Source: Nitzschia sp. DOCU1
Lineage: Eukaryota > Bacillariophyta > Bacillariophyceae > Bacillariales > Bacillariaceae
Length of the DNA: 64,000 nucleotides
NCBI GenBank assembly: GCA_951394045.1
Contig: OX595989.1
Span: forward strand, 2,418,001-2,482,000
Direction of reading: 5' to 3'
Part shown: positions 19,057-30,362 of the stretch, one piece after another
How positions within the stretch are numbered: position 1 is the stretch's first letter
Layout of the letters: every line of letters starts with the position of its first letter
Made by a program: the position numbers and the translations under genes
The notes under the pieces: generated by a model
What the model saw: only the letters and a program-made list of their open reading frames with translations
Told to the model about the DNA's origin: nothing
The model's database searches: none

Positions 19057-21450
19057 ATGTTTTCGGCGCTCCAAATGGAGACGGTCGTCAAAGCCCTCGC
19101 CAAGAAACAGTCTAAGAAAGACAAAGGTAAAGAAAGAACCAAAAGGCAAGTAAGCTTCCAGCTGCACAAACAGGCAGATAGTAGCAGTAATGAAAGTAGC
19201 GATTCTGATAGCGACTACATGGACTACAATAGCGAAAATGAGCATAGTTTTGCTATTCGAACGTCACGCCCTGGAATAGAGCCGAATAGGGAAATTGCCA
19301 GGCGGCTAACTACAGAAATAGTCGTCGAAGCTTTAAATCCTAGAGGTGAATCCTACGTCCTTAGAACTCTTCTAGATACGGGTACTAGTCGTTCCATCGT
19401 TCTTAAGAACTTTGTGACGCTTAGCCAGCTCGTTCCTACTGGAAAACGAGTTACTACTTGGACGACTATGGGCGGCAAATTCAAGACGGACAAAGTCGCA
19501 AAGATACGCTTCAGAATCCCCGAACTCTCGACTAGCAAGGAAATTCATTGGCCATGTCACGTCGACGAGCATACAGATCGCGAAGATTCACCCTACGACC
19601 TGATTCTAGGACTTGACCTATTAGCCGAATTGAAGTTTGTACTCGATTTTGAGAAACGAACGGTTCGATGGGGCGATAGCGAAGTCGAGATGAAGGAACG
19701 TGGTGTTGTGACGGATCCAGAGGCCCTACAGCTTCTGTACGAGATGTCTCAAGACGCCCCCGTTATCCAAGCGGCGGAAGAACGACAAGCTAAGATCCTT
19801 GACGCCGACTACTCCAAAGTCGAGATGGAAGAGTTCGTTGACTCACTCGACTACCTAACTAAGGAGCAACGAGCGGAGCTACTAGCCGAACTGAAGCAGC
19901 ACCCCACACTATTCGGTGGAGGATTAGGTAAACTTAAAATAGATCCAATTCGTCTAGAGTTAAAAGAAGGAGCAAAGCCGTATCATGCAAAGCCATTCGG
20001 CATTCCTCATGCGTACGAACAAACGACGCGAAAAGAGATCGAACGATTCGAAAAACTTGGAATCTGGAAGCGTGTCAACCAATCCACATGGACGGCCGGC
20101 ACGTTCATTCAACCGAAGAAAACGGGCGATGTGCGCGTACTTACGGATTTTCGGAAACTCAACGAATATCTTGTGCGCAAGCCGCACCCACTGCCAAAGA
20201 TCAATGAGTTATTGCAAAAACTCCAGGGCTTTAAATGGGCAACGGCTATTGACCTCAGTATGGGCTATTACCACATTCCAATGGATAAGTACAGCCAAGG
20301 CCTCCTTGGTACTGTAATGCCGTGGGGCTTATATCAGTACCAGGTGCTGCCGATGGGTATATCCAATGCCCCTGATATTTTCCAAAGTATCATGATGCGT
20401 CTCCTTGGTGACCTGGAGTACGTACAAGTGTACATGGACGATATCTTGATAACGAGCAAAGGCACATTTAGCGACCACGTCGCCAAGCTCAAAGAGGTCC
20501 TCGCACGACTCGAACAAGCCGGTTTCCGCGCTAACGTCCGCAAATGCAAATGCAAATTTGCTGCCGACCGCGTTGAGTACCTCGGCTACGAGATCTCCCG
20601 TGACGGTATCCATCCCCAACCTAAGAAAGTGGAAGCGATACTAAAGATGCAGCCGCCGCGAACGAAGCGACAACTGAGACGTTTCTTAGGCATGGTAAAT
20701 TACTACCGTGATATGTGGCGGAAGCGATCGCACATACTAGCGCCGCTAACGGCGTTGTGTTCCAAGTCAGTCCCGTGGAAATGGACTCCCGAATGTAATG
20801 AATCATTCGAATCGATTAAGCGAGCAGTAGCGCGAGAGACGCTGTTGAACTTCCCCGACTTCAATAAAGAATTCCACATATATACGGATGCTAGCGATTA
20901 TCAATTGGGCGCCGTAATTATGCAAGATGGCAAGCCATTGGCGTTCTATAGTCGGAAGTTGAACTCCGCCCAGAAGAATTATACGACAGGCGAACAGGAA
21001 CTGCTAAGTATAGTTGAAACGCTTAAGGAATTTAGGAATATTCTCCTTGGTCAAAAGCTGGTAGTACACACGGACCACCTAAATATTCTGTACAACAAGA
21101 TGCCGAGTTCCCGAGTGGTTCGCTGGCGTCTCCTGTTGGAAGAGTACGGTGCTAAGTTCGTGCATGTCAAAGGCGAAGACAACGTAGTCGCGGACACACT
21201 GTCGCGACACCCGAATAGTGACCCAGACGACGAGTCAGCAGAGGATGTTCCCATTGGGAAACAAATGTCGTACTGTATGGCGCATCACCCAATTGATGAC
21301 GACGACTACGAGATCTCCTATGCAGACCTCGTGACCGCGGAAGATATCGCGGCCGAAGAAGGATTCGCACTGAGTCCGAAGGTAGTAGCCTACTACCAAA
21401 ACAAAGACCTCGATCTAATGCGAAAAGCCAGACGAGCTCCCTCCATCTAG
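19057..21450 (+). CDS. Gypsy pol, protease-RT-RNase H part (in frame with gag)
   Basis: The reading frame continues from gag through 18904-19056 without another stop, so 19057 is only the first ATG after the TGA. Domains in order: aspartic protease with LLDTGTSRSIV (Asp at 19375), reverse transcriptase with QPKKTGDVRVLTDFRKLN and the catalytic YMDD (20431-20442), then RNase H with IYTDASDYQLGAV, TGEQELLSIV and a DNVVADTLSRHP segment. It ends after APSI at a TAG supplied by the first bases of the nested DNA transposon. The integrase part resumes at 32010. Removing the transposon together with one AT gives APSMSKYTK without a stop. Confidence 0.92.
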   Translation: MFSALQMETVVKALAKKQSKKDKGKERTKRQVSFQLHKQADSSSNESSDSDSDYMDYNSENEHSFAIRTSRPGIEPNREIARRLTTEIVVEALNPRGESYVLRTLLDTGTSRSIVLKNFVTLSQLVPTGKRVTTWTTMGGKFKTDKVAKIRFRIPELSTSKEIHWPCHVDEHTDREDSPYDLILGLDLLAELKFVLDFEKRTVRWGDSEVEMKERGVVTDPEALQLLYEMSQDAPVIQAAEERQAKILDADYSKVEMEEFVDSLDYLTKEQRAELLAELKQHPTLFGGGLGKLKIDPIRLELKEGAKPYHAKPFGIPHAYEQTTRKEIERFEKLGIWKRVNQSTWTAGTFIQPKKTGDVRVLTDFRKLNEYLVRKPHPLPKINELLQKLQGFKWATAIDLSMGYYHIPMDKYSQGLLGTVMPWGLYQYQVLPMGISNAPDIFQSIMMRLLGDLEYVQVYMDDILITSKGTFSDHVAKLKEVLARLEQAGFRANVRKCKCKFAADRVEYLGYEISRDGIHPQPKKVEAILKMQPPRTKRQLRRFLGMVNYYRDMWRKRSHILAPLTALCSKSVPWKWTPECNESFESIKRAVARETLLNFPDFNKEFHIYTDASDYQLGAVIMQDGKPLAFYSRKLNSAQKNYTTGEQELLSIVETLKEFRNILLGQKLVVHTDHLNILYNKMPSSRVVRWRLLLEEYGAKFVHVKGEDNVVADTLSRHPNSDPDDESAEDVPIGKQMSYCMAHHPIDDDDYEISYADLVTAEDIAAEEGFALSPKVVAYYQNKDLDLMRKARRAPSI

Positions 21451-21457
21451 ACCCCTG
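21447..21457 (+). repeat. Left terminal inverted repeat
   Basis: CTAGACCCCTG. It matches the right end in reverse complement except for A versus G at base 5. Its TAG provides the premature stop of gypsy pol. Confidence 0.8.
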
Positions 21458-22439
21458 ATAAAAGCCCCCGCCTTGCCCCAGCCATAATTTCCCCCAAATA
21501 CAGCCTAAGGACCCCCAATACTGTCTTATTGCGCCCCTCCATGCCAGCAAGTGCATTCCTTAGGGTAACTGCACTATTGCCCATCGGGATGCATCTATAT
21601 TCTCCCATGCCAATATTTAGACTGGTAGTGCCCTTCATACACTGCCTGTGCCCTACTTAAACTGTAAACGTTCTCCATAAACTACAAATACCAGTGATAA
21701 ATTGTCATTACATTTATATAGTGGAAACCCTCTAAATAAACTCAATATAGCCTGTACACTCCACTGAAAATCCTGGAAACTCAGAAACTTCAACTTGAAC
21801 TTAGGGCAGGCAATTTATTTACAGAAAAATCAATTATGAAAAGAGAACACTACCTATACTCTATTCGAGATGCATTTGTAAATGGATATCCATTCTACAC
21901 AAGTGTAAGTAGCAATTGTACACCTTCCTCGAGTTCTCATTCTGCACCCACGGAGGATAATTGTAGCACCCACATGGGAATGTTAGGAGAAACTTTTCAC
22001 TCCCAAAATTCTTCTACCAGTTCCCAGATACCACTTTTACTGTACATTCACTGCATATATACCCAGGCAGCAGCTGCAACACTATGGGGCTGCATCCATC
22101 TTCTTTCACCCCAATGAAAAAGTAGGGGTGCACACTTTGCATAAGTTGTCTTGCAGCTCCCAACACCCCACTTCCCTGGCATGTGGTCACCATCCTTCGA
22201 GACCATGCCATTGACCCCTATTGCTCAGAGGCCAGTTTCTTCTGCCACAGTACAACTTCTCCGTAGCATTTTTGTGTAGAAACTCCTGAACAAGCGCCCA
22301 CTTGCAAGTTTCCCACCCATATGGCTACTGAGAAGTTGTACCACCAAGCAATCCACACTGCAACTAATGACAGGGGCCGGGAAAAGCAACAACATTCCCA
22401 CCGAAAGCAATTGTTTGAGCTGATCTTGCTGTTACTACC
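21458..22439. other. Left subterminal non-coding region of the DNA transposon
   Basis: About 0.98 kb without a convincing gene. C-rich runs (CCCCC or CCCC in several places up to 21545) give way to AT-rich sequence. Short motifs of the form TAAACT recur at about 21657-21740 and again, same orientation, in the right end at about 31900-31930. CACTA-type elements use such subterminal repeats as transposase binding sites; that role is inferred. Confidence 0.5.
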
Positions 22440-25400
22440 ATGCCAAAGCATCGCAACCACATTAGAAACCACATTGATTCCCTGGCAACGACTGCAGTGA
22501 TCAATATGGGGGGAGTGCCAGGCCTCTTGCGTTCATTTTCCCCCATCAAGCCCACCGAAAGAGCTGCAATTTCCTCCAAGGCTGCAAGAACCAAGGAATC
22601 ATTGCGGCTTCTTCCTGCCCCAACTGATCCTTCCTCTGTGGAAAATAATATGAAGTCAATTGAACAATTTACTGTATCTGGTCAGACTATTCATTTGGGT
22701 GAAGCTGCTTCTCGGGGAGAAGTAGGAGAAGAAGAAGATGGAGGAAAAAGCAAGAAGATTGCAGCCATGCCTCCGAAGAATGCACATCACCTCATCACAG
22801 AGGGCCTCAATTTACATCTCCTTGAGGACCGTCCAAAACGCATGGTGGAGTCAACAACTAGCAAGATTGCTACATTCAAACACCTGGACAGGATGGAATA
22901 CCATCCTTCCAATGCAATGTATGTCAGTATGATAATGTTATTCTCTCGGAAAAGAAGAGCACATTTCTTTGAGCAGGGGACTTATTTCTTGCACGCCTTT
23001 GCAGAAGAAATGCAATGCACCTTCACTCGTCTGGTATACCTGCGATCCTGGGTTGCATTTGCTAGTAGTGGCAACTGCTACAAGATAGAGTATAGGAGAC
23101 TCTCATCTTCGGTGGCAGAGCTTGATCCCAAATTGAAAACAAACTTCCATCGAGCCCACGGAATGTTAGAATATATTCTAAGGCAGATGGACCGAGATCA
23201 TTTGGAGCTGCCTTATGACCAGGAACAGCAGTTTCACAAGAAGTTTAGTCAAACTATTGGTAAGTTTCAAATTGTTGCTCCCCGTATTTCATATTCTACT
23301 TTCTAATTCTTTGCTTTTGTCCAGTTAAAACTAGACGACACTACACAAAGGAACTTTCCAAAAAGGAACAGAGTCGTCCCAAAGCATCAAAAGACCCCTC
23401 TCCTGATAATGACGCGACCACAGCTGAAGCCAAAGAACTTGCTGAAAAGTACGGAGAGTTGGAGGCCAGCTCCAAATCCTCAGCAGCCCGGAACATCCGA
23501 TTGAACGACTACATGGCACTCAATTCCATACTTGGTCGTCTGGTCACCTTCCTTCGTGCATTCCAGCCTTGCCTCTCTGTTGTTGTATTCATTTTTTCCA
23601 GAGTCGTTACCGGCAATATGAAGAAATGCCCCAACTTTTACGAGAAACTCTTCTTGGTGATCTTCAGTCGGTGTTCCACCAAGCGCATGATGTTCGAAGG
23701 GGCACAAACTCTTCTCTATACTTTCTATAGTATTCAAAGAATCCAAGACAACATTCATTTGCCCGAAGGTTGGCTCGTCAACCCAGACCGTTGCCTACCT
23801 GATGCAGAGGAGCTTGCCCAAAACACATCAAAAATGCGGTACCAGGAAGAAATGCTTGCAACCTTTCACAAGGCATTTGGTGGCAAGAGCCGTTTCCCCA
23901 AGTGCCCATCCGATGATCAGAAGCTGATTGGAATGCGGGTGATGGTTTTTGTCGAGCTGACAAAGCTTGAGGATGCAACTGTTGCTGGACAAAAGAGGAA
24001 AAAGTTTCAGAGCAAAACAGCAACGTATCGGAATGTTAGTACCCCTGTTGAAGACATGCAGCAAGATCTTGCTCGCTGTCACTCTTCCATGCCCAAACCC
24101 TCGGCAAAGGCCATGGAGTCAATGAAAAACTCACGGTCACTTTTGGATGGGCCACTGGCAAAAGAACTGCCTCAATTGATCCGGGGAGCCAATGAACTGC
24201 CAAGTGCTAATCCACTTCCAAACAAAGAGCCCGTAGCTTTGGAATTGCTTATTCACCAAAATGCCACATGCAATGATATCGAGTCCCTCTGTATTGCAAC
24301 CCTTGATGAATGTCGAAGCTTGGATTCAAGATTGATCCTCGAATTTGGTGACTACACTCTTGTGCTCCGTCATCCTCCCCTGGATTTTTATTTGACTTGG
24401 GGATTGCACCGTGTCTTCCATCATTACGAAAACCTTGGCCCAGTTCCATATGAGAAGCGTCTGCCAATCATTCGGGACAAGCCAATACTGTCCATTCCGG
24501 ACACTGGAGGCTTCCATAAAAGCCCAGATGTATCATTTGCTGTTGTCCGACCAGGAAATGACATCTTCAACGAGTCCTTTACACCTGAGGTCTTCAAGGC
24601 GGATCATGTTCGCATTATCAAGTTTATTATGCGTCATGGCAAGGCTGATGCAACACGGTCTGGTGGCTGGCGATTTGAATTTGGGTGTGCGGGAAATTCC
24701 TTCGAGAAGGATGTTAACAACTACATCCGACCACGTACATTGGTGGGATTCAGGGTATTTCTGGAAGATGATGGCGACATTGTATTAGAGTGGCTGGGCC
24801 GCATGATGAGTGCAATGTCTCGCTGCATGGGGAGACTGACATCAGATCTTGGCAAGCCGAAGTATCTAAACTACCGTCGGTACAGAGAGTATGCATTGGA
24901 GATGGCAAAGAAGTGCTTTGCTCAAGATTGGGAAATGGAGCACCTGGGTGTACAACTACTAAACGAAACGGATGGACAGACTGGCTTTGGTCATGAGGAT
25001 GGCCAGAATGACCCCCGTGCATCGACTGACCGTTGCTGTTGTGTGGTAAGTGGGTGCTAGCCGATTGATCAATGTGACAGGATTCTAAGTCTTCGTGTTG
25101 TTGTCTGTATGCCACAGGCCATGAAGCTTGTTGATAACAATGGAAGTATATACTCCCTCAAATTGATTGGCTCATTTCGTCGAAAAATAGGAGACTATTA
25201 TTCGGTTGCCATGTCAAAGGTCGAAGGGATTCTTGCAAACGTGAAGACCCAAATTGCTGCTGTTGATCAGTGTTATCGCCGCCTGGCGGACCATCGTCAA
25301 GGGAGCATCCGCACTATGGAAGTCCCAACTTGGGCCAACATATCAGATATGTTTTTTGATGAGTACTCTGGTTGGCCGGAAGCAACAATGATTGGGAAGA

Positions 25401-26314
25401 ACAATGATATTCCTCATCAGTTCATTGAGTTGCTTACAGGTCCACGACATCTCTGGTCTTCAACAGCCTACAGTGCAATCTACCGCATGTCACCATTCAT
25501 GACTGAACGAGGGATGGTGGAGATGATGATTGTGGCAGGTTGGCAAGACAACTATCATCATTTCTATGAGGTTACACAGAGAATGCAGATGAACCAGCCA
25601 TGGTCCCCGGCATACGAGTTTGACCGAGTTGCTTATGATTGCTTTTGCTGTCCAGGGATGGAAGAAGGCCAATATCTGAATGGAGGACAAGACCCACGTT
25701 TTAGTCGATCACATGTCGCCTTTCGAAGTATCTTCGGGAAATACGATGACCCAGAAGACAGTCCCCAGAGACAAAAACTATCGGCACTTGTTGACATTAT
25801 TCTTGAGGGATGCAATTGGCTGAACCAATTCATTGAAGCAGGCAATCGACTGGGATACACCGAAGTGAAGGAATTTTACTCAACAACAAAGAAGAAAATG
25901 ACCGATGTGGGACCATGTCAGCTAGCAGAATTCCGTCTGATGATCATCTTCAACGGTCTTGCAATGTTGCTTGTGCGTCTGCATTCAAGTGCTTCCCTCT
26001 GCAGTCTCTGTCAACCCCTTCCTGGGTGCGGATCCTGGGACCATCTGATTGAACAGGGAATCCCTCCTGAAAGGATTCCTGATGTTTTGGAAGATTTGCA
26101 ACGTGAGCTTTCAGCTGTGGTCAAGAGGGAAATCTGCCATGATGAACTGGAGACTGCACTTTGTGAGTCCAAGCCAAACCGCTTGCTACAGAAGAAGGAC
26201 ATCATTGTCAAAGGACAGTCGATTTTTGATTGGGACTTGGAGGGACGGTCACGCATGAAAGCATTTGGCAGGGTTGAGTGGGAGCCGGTGAAAATATTAT
26301 TCAAGAAATTCTAG
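22440..26314 (+). CDS. 1245-residue unknown protein carried by the DNA transposon
   Basis: Three exons, 22440-23259, 23325-25045 and 25118-26314, are joined in frame by introns of 65 nt (GTAAGT, CCAG) and 72 nt (GTAAGT, CACAG). I do not recognise the family. Seen: an N-terminal disordered, Lys-rich segment; a helical region with Arg/Tyr-rich HFFEQGTYFLHAFAEEM; a region with NMKKCPNFYEKLF; a beta-rich centre (ILEFGDYTLVLRHPPLDFYL); and at about residues 827-840 the motif GFGHEDGQND, in which H830, D832 and N835 resemble the HxDxxN iron site of 2-oxoglutarate oxygenases. The second half has Trp/Tyr-rich segments and CSLCQPLPGC. No membrane helix is clear. It lies in the position of accessory genes of large DNA transposons, convergent with the transposase 35 bp away. 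Function unknown. Confidence 0.7.
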
Positions 26315-26349
26315 GTACTTTTGTAAGTTTGTTATTGCATTGTGATGGA

Positions 26350-29300
26350 TTACTTCCATCTATTTTCATCAAGGATGTTGAGTGCCCAAGACTTTCTGTC
26401 ATATGTCTCATCAACAACGTATTTGCGCTGCTCTTCTACACAGGTGGGTTCAGTCGGAATACATTCTCCTTTCTTTGTTTGGAAGTGTTCGAAGGCATAC
26501 ACGCATTGTAGTAAATGCTCCATTGGTATAACGGAGAGCTTGGGTAAGTGCGAATCAGGATGGAATGGCAATGACCACCTGGCACTTATGTTCGTCTCTT
26601 CCTTTCTTTCAGCAGCAGTTGTTGCTTTCGTTTTCCAGACAATGGCAAAGGGATTGCCCTCCACTTGATATAAGAGACAAACCTTGGCAACCCTGTAGTC
26701 CATGTCGTTGGCTCCAACATGACACCAGTCATAGTACTCGCCAAGTTTGTCGTAATGTTCGGCTGCCCGTACCAAGTGGTGACTGCCTTCTTCATTGATT
26801 TTGATACGTACTTCCTTGTAGATATCAAGTGTCAAGCGGGCATTGCCATGGTATGTGGAGACGACCTCTAGAAGATGAATGCTAAGCTGGTTCTCACATG
26901 TCTCTCCAGGTTGTTCCGATTCTTTTCCATATGAATCCAGGCACTGCAGTTGTTTGGTTCCTGTATGAAAGCGATAATGACATTCCTTTCTGGTGAATTC
27001 CCATTTACCCTTGTTTACAACTTTTGGCGGTTTTGCAATCTTGCCATCTTTGTTCATTATTCGGAGCGTGTTATCCAACATTAAAAAGTCACTGACTCGA
27101 TCCGCCGTTTGAACAATGAAGACTCGTTCCCCACACTTCCGTGCCGTCTTGCTGACAGACTTGGCCCATCTCTTCAGTCCTCTCTCACCTTTTGATGCAT
27201 CATAGTTCATTGGGCTACCATACTCTTGTGTATCACGAGCCAAATGGGCATGAGAATGGGCCTTGCATATTTTGAAGTCGCATGTCTGGTCACCACGATA
27301 TATGACTGAAGTCACATCAACCATGATCTCATTGACCACCCCTTGCATCCTGGAGAAGTTGCTCTGAAGCTTGTTCTCAAGCATATGGTGCTCGTGCACA
27401 ATGCCATAGAAGCAGAGTAGTTTGCCAATTACTTTCCTGAAAGTGGTGACATCAGTCAATATTGCTGATGTCTCACCACGATTATGGATGATGGGTCTGT
27501 CTTCATAATGTTTACAGCAATTCACCTCGATGGTAGGCTTGGGTCTTCTCTTCCATTTACGGTCATCAGTCCGATGGCGTAAATTTTGGTAAAGATGAAA
27601 GGCCACCCTCTGTTCACACGACCTTTCTTCTACTACCAGGTGACACAACAAAGAAAGATCAAGACTTTGTGCTGATTCACGGATGTCTTCATTGTCCTTT
27701 TGTCGAGTTGCCAGGTCCCAAACTGAGGAAATCAAATATTCAGTTTGTACTTCATCTAATGGACAATCTGGATTGACGACAAAGGCCAATCCCAGAAGGT
27801 TGAGATCTTTTGTGATTTCATTGATTGTCTTCTTTGTACGGGGGATTTGGATGTTAATTGGATTGTCATTTTTCTTCCCGTTGCTTGAACGGGCTTTTTC
27901 TGCAGCCTTTTCTGCAGCCACCTGTCTTCGCACATCCTTGAAAAAGTGTTTGTCCCCAAACTTGGGAAACCCGCACGAATCCTTACTTTCGCATTCACTG
28001 TACAGTTTCAGTTGACGCAGAAGACTAGCCTGGTAAATCCTCTCAAGTCTTTCAGTTCCAAGTGAAAGGTATAATGCATGCAGTAGCCCAATGCGCTCTG
28101 TTGATGTCAGCAAGGTACAGTTACTGAATCCGGGTGAAAATTTCCCACGAGGGAAATCATAGCGTCTGGATGATCGCTTTGCAAAATCCTCACGCATTAT
28201 CTTTTCAACTTGCTTTGCCTCACCTGGCTTCAAATGCCCAAACGCCACCTGTAAGACATAGTCGACAACACCAGAACAATGGTAGTGCATGGGATCATCA
28301 AGTGTGGCACGGTATATTCCATTTTTATTTGACCCAAATGAAATGGAATGCCAGGCATTCTTAATTGGATGGAGCGAGTATGTCTTTTCAAGGACATCCT
28401 TGGCAATGGCTGATCGTCGAGTGAGCAACTTCTGAAGTCTGGCACGGAGCAACTTGGTTTGACGGACTTCGGGTGACCGGGGGGTCCCATTGAGTGGTAA
28501 AGGGTACGTCTGTTCGACAACAATAGAACCTTTATCATCCCCCTGCTCAATGATCTTGAGAAGTTGCTTGACTATTGTCACATCAAGGTCGTGACATATG
28601 TGGTCGTGGGAAAAAACATCTGCATTCATGAATGATGTCATACAGGAGCGGTGAAGCCGAGCAGCTCCAGATCCATTGTTTGCTTTCCTAGCACAGTGCT
28701 TATCTTGTGATTCTTGGTCACCCATGAGATAGGCTACTTCCAAAATGAGCCGAACATTTACCCTTGAGCCAAAAAGAGTTACATCTCTCAGCAAGGGTGG
28801 TTGCCTCTGGAGAGTTGCCACGTCTGAAAGAATAGCGGAGATGCATTCATGGTATCGCTTCAGGTTTGTAGTCCCATCATCCTTTGGATGAGTGTAACTT
28901 GGGACAAATCCCAGGTGGCGCCAGGCATCATCCTTCTCTCTTACGCTCTGCCTCAAAGTTGCAAGTGTGAACATCATTGGTTCAAGGGTGTATGCACCTT
29001 CCATTGCACCCACACCTGTCTTATCAATGTAGAAGATTAATGGTGTCAACCAGTTGAAGTAAGTTGTGTTGGTGGCCGGGTCTGTATAAACTGCATTTTG
29101 ATAACCAATCTTCTTCTCATACGTATCCTTATACCATTTTGCACCAAGTACCTCTTCCAAACCCTCGTGTTCAGGTGGAATGTATTGATGAAATCTGATG
29201 TTTGGTTCGGAATTGACAACAGCATGCTCTATTTTCTGAAAATACAGGGATGATAGAAGATCTTTCAGTTGGTCAAGTAGACTATACTTGGGTACAAGAA

Positions 29301-29934
29301 GTTTAGACTCGGTAAGCAGAAGAGCTGCTCTCAGATGGGGTACTTTCTTCCGAAGCGACTCCATGAAGTTCTGACGAGATGGCACCTTCAGAATGTTAAA
29401 TCCGTTTGCCGCATGCTTCTTCAAAATTTGCAAAAAGTCGTCAAGAAAGCCGATGGAGGTACCAGCACGGAAACATGCTTGGATCATGTCAGCCATTGCA
29501 TGATCAGTAACCGAGAACTGGGTATTAGGAAGCCCCTCAGCCTCCTTGTCTGCCACAACCAGAATTGGCTGAAGATGGTTTAGGTCTGCATTGGTGGGAA
29601 TGTCGTACTGGTTGGCTAGATCGTGTTGTGTGGTTTCTTGGCATTCTTCTCCGTTCTGGGTGTGGTTATTGTCTTCTTCCTCAGACAAGTCTGCAAGCAC
29701 TTTGTCAGTATTCAGCAAAGTCACGAGTGTGGTGGGATCAATGGGAGTGGCGTTGTCATATGAGACTTGCACCAATACAGGATCATTGCAAGAAGAACGT
29801 TCCGGAGCATTGACTGTATCTGCTGCAACCGAATTCAAGCTTGAAACACAAATTTGACCATGGCGGCGAGCAATCTTGGATAACCCTGTTTCGTAGGCAG
29901 ATGGAATACCATATCGCCATTTGCGTATGGTCAT
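26350..29934 (-). CDS. Transposase of the Plavaka/KDZ-CACTA type
   Basis: The product has 1194 residues from MTIRKWRYG; the frame is open 27 codons further upstream, but that extension is hydrophobic and unlikely in a nuclear protein. Features consistent with the KDZ/CACTA RNase-H-fold transposases, by recollection of the family: IFYIDKTGVGAMEG (first acid, about D304) followed by an EPMMFTLATL and DDAWRHLGFVP block, then LMGDQESQDKHC with Cys/His residues and HRSC (second acid, about D406), and DDPMHYHCSGVVDYV (about 546-560). The C-terminal half contains RGLKRWAKSVSKTARKCGERVF and a CX-rich HYRFHTGTKQLQC segment. It would cut and join the inverted-repeat ends. The uninterrupted frame suggests it is or was recently functional. 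Exact family is less certain than its being a transposase. Confidence 0.65.
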   Translation of the reverse strand: MTIRKWRYGIPSAYETGLSKIARRHGQICVSSLNSVAADTVNAPERSSCNDPVLVQVSYDNATPIDPTTLVTLLNTDKVLADLSEEEDNNHTQNGEECQETTQHDLANQYDIPTNADLNHLQPILVVADKEAEGLPNTQFSVTDHAMADMIQACFRAGTSIGFLDDFLQILKKHAANGFNILKVPSRQNFMESLRKKVPHLRAALLLTESKLLVPKYSLLDQLKDLLSSLYFQKIEHAVVNSEPNIRFHQYIPPEHEGLEEVLGAKWYKDTYEKKIGYQNAVYTDPATNTTYFNWLTPLIFYIDKTGVGAMEGAYTLEPMMFTLATLRQSVREKDDAWRHLGFVPSYTHPKDDGTTNLKRYHECISAILSDVATLQRQPPLLRDVTLFGSRVNVRLILEVAYLMGDQESQDKHCARKANNGSGAARLHRSCMTSFMNADVFSHDHICHDLDVTIVKQLLKIIEQGDDKGSIVVEQTYPLPLNGTPRSPEVRQTKLLRARLQKLLTRRSAIAKDVLEKTYSLHPIKNAWHSISFGSNKNGIYRATLDDPMHYHCSGVVDYVLQVAFGHLKPGEAKQVEKIMREDFAKRSSRRYDFPRGKFSPGFSNCTLLTSTERIGLLHALYLSLGTERLERIYQASLLRQLKLYSECESKDSCGFPKFGDKHFFKDVRRQVAAEKAAEKARSSNGKKNDNPINIQIPRTKKTINEITKDLNLLGLAFVVNPDCPLDEVQTEYLISSVWDLATRQKDNEDIRESAQSLDLSLLCHLVVEERSCEQRVAFHLYQNLRHRTDDRKWKRRPKPTIEVNCCKHYEDRPIIHNRGETSAILTDVTTFRKVIGKLLCFYGIVHEHHMLENKLQSNFSRMQGVVNEIMVDVTSVIYRGDQTCDFKICKAHSHAHLARDTQEYGSPMNYDASKGERGLKRWAKSVSKTARKCGERVFIVQTADRVSDFLMLDNTLRIMNKDGKIAKPPKVVNKGKWEFTRKECHYRFHTGTKQLQCLDSYGKESEQPGETCENQLSIHLLEVVSTYHGNARLTLDIYKEVRIKINEEGSHHLVRAAEHYDKLGEYYDWCHVGANDMDYRVAKVCLLYQVEGNPFAIVWKTKATTAAERKEETNISARWSLPFHPDSHLPKLSVIPMEHLLQCVYAFEHFQTKKGECIPTEPTCVEEQRKYVVDETYDRKSWALNILDENRWK

Positions 29935-30362
29935 GGTTGAGTGATGGCAGAGGTATAAAATAGAATGCCAAGACAATAGGTAAGCAAAAAAGATTGCCCA
30001 AAAGAGAGATGGCATATTGGCTTACAACTTTGTTCCAGGTCGTGCCAGTTTACCAGGAGATTTTGAAATTTAACCTGCCTATTTAGAAATGGAGGGGAGG
30101 GATGGTGCAATTGAATTTTGAACTGATAGACAGCAATTGGGCTGCAAGAGTTTGACGAGAGGGGCTGGGGTCTTGTGGCATTGGGTTGCTGATGGTGGGA
30201 TGGATTCAAAACTATACATTGAGGAAAAATGTATTGGGAAGGCCGGCGTGAAAATTGAGGGGAGAGTATGAGTGTGTTGGGGGGCAGGCGTGTCTGAACG
30301 GAAAAAAGTAATTTGAATCGAGATTGCAAGTCAAATTTGCATGAACAGGTTCTCGACATAAA

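Noticed and set aside
21446..21450. Reading the TAG at 21448 as a natural stop of gypsy pol
   Set aside because: The integrase continues at 32010 in the same frame once the inserted element and one AT are removed; the stop belongs to the transposon end.
21836..22117. 93-codon frame in the left end of the DNA transposon
   Set aside because: Ser/His-rich with no motif, overlaps minus-strand frames, and lacks splice links to the 1245-residue gene.
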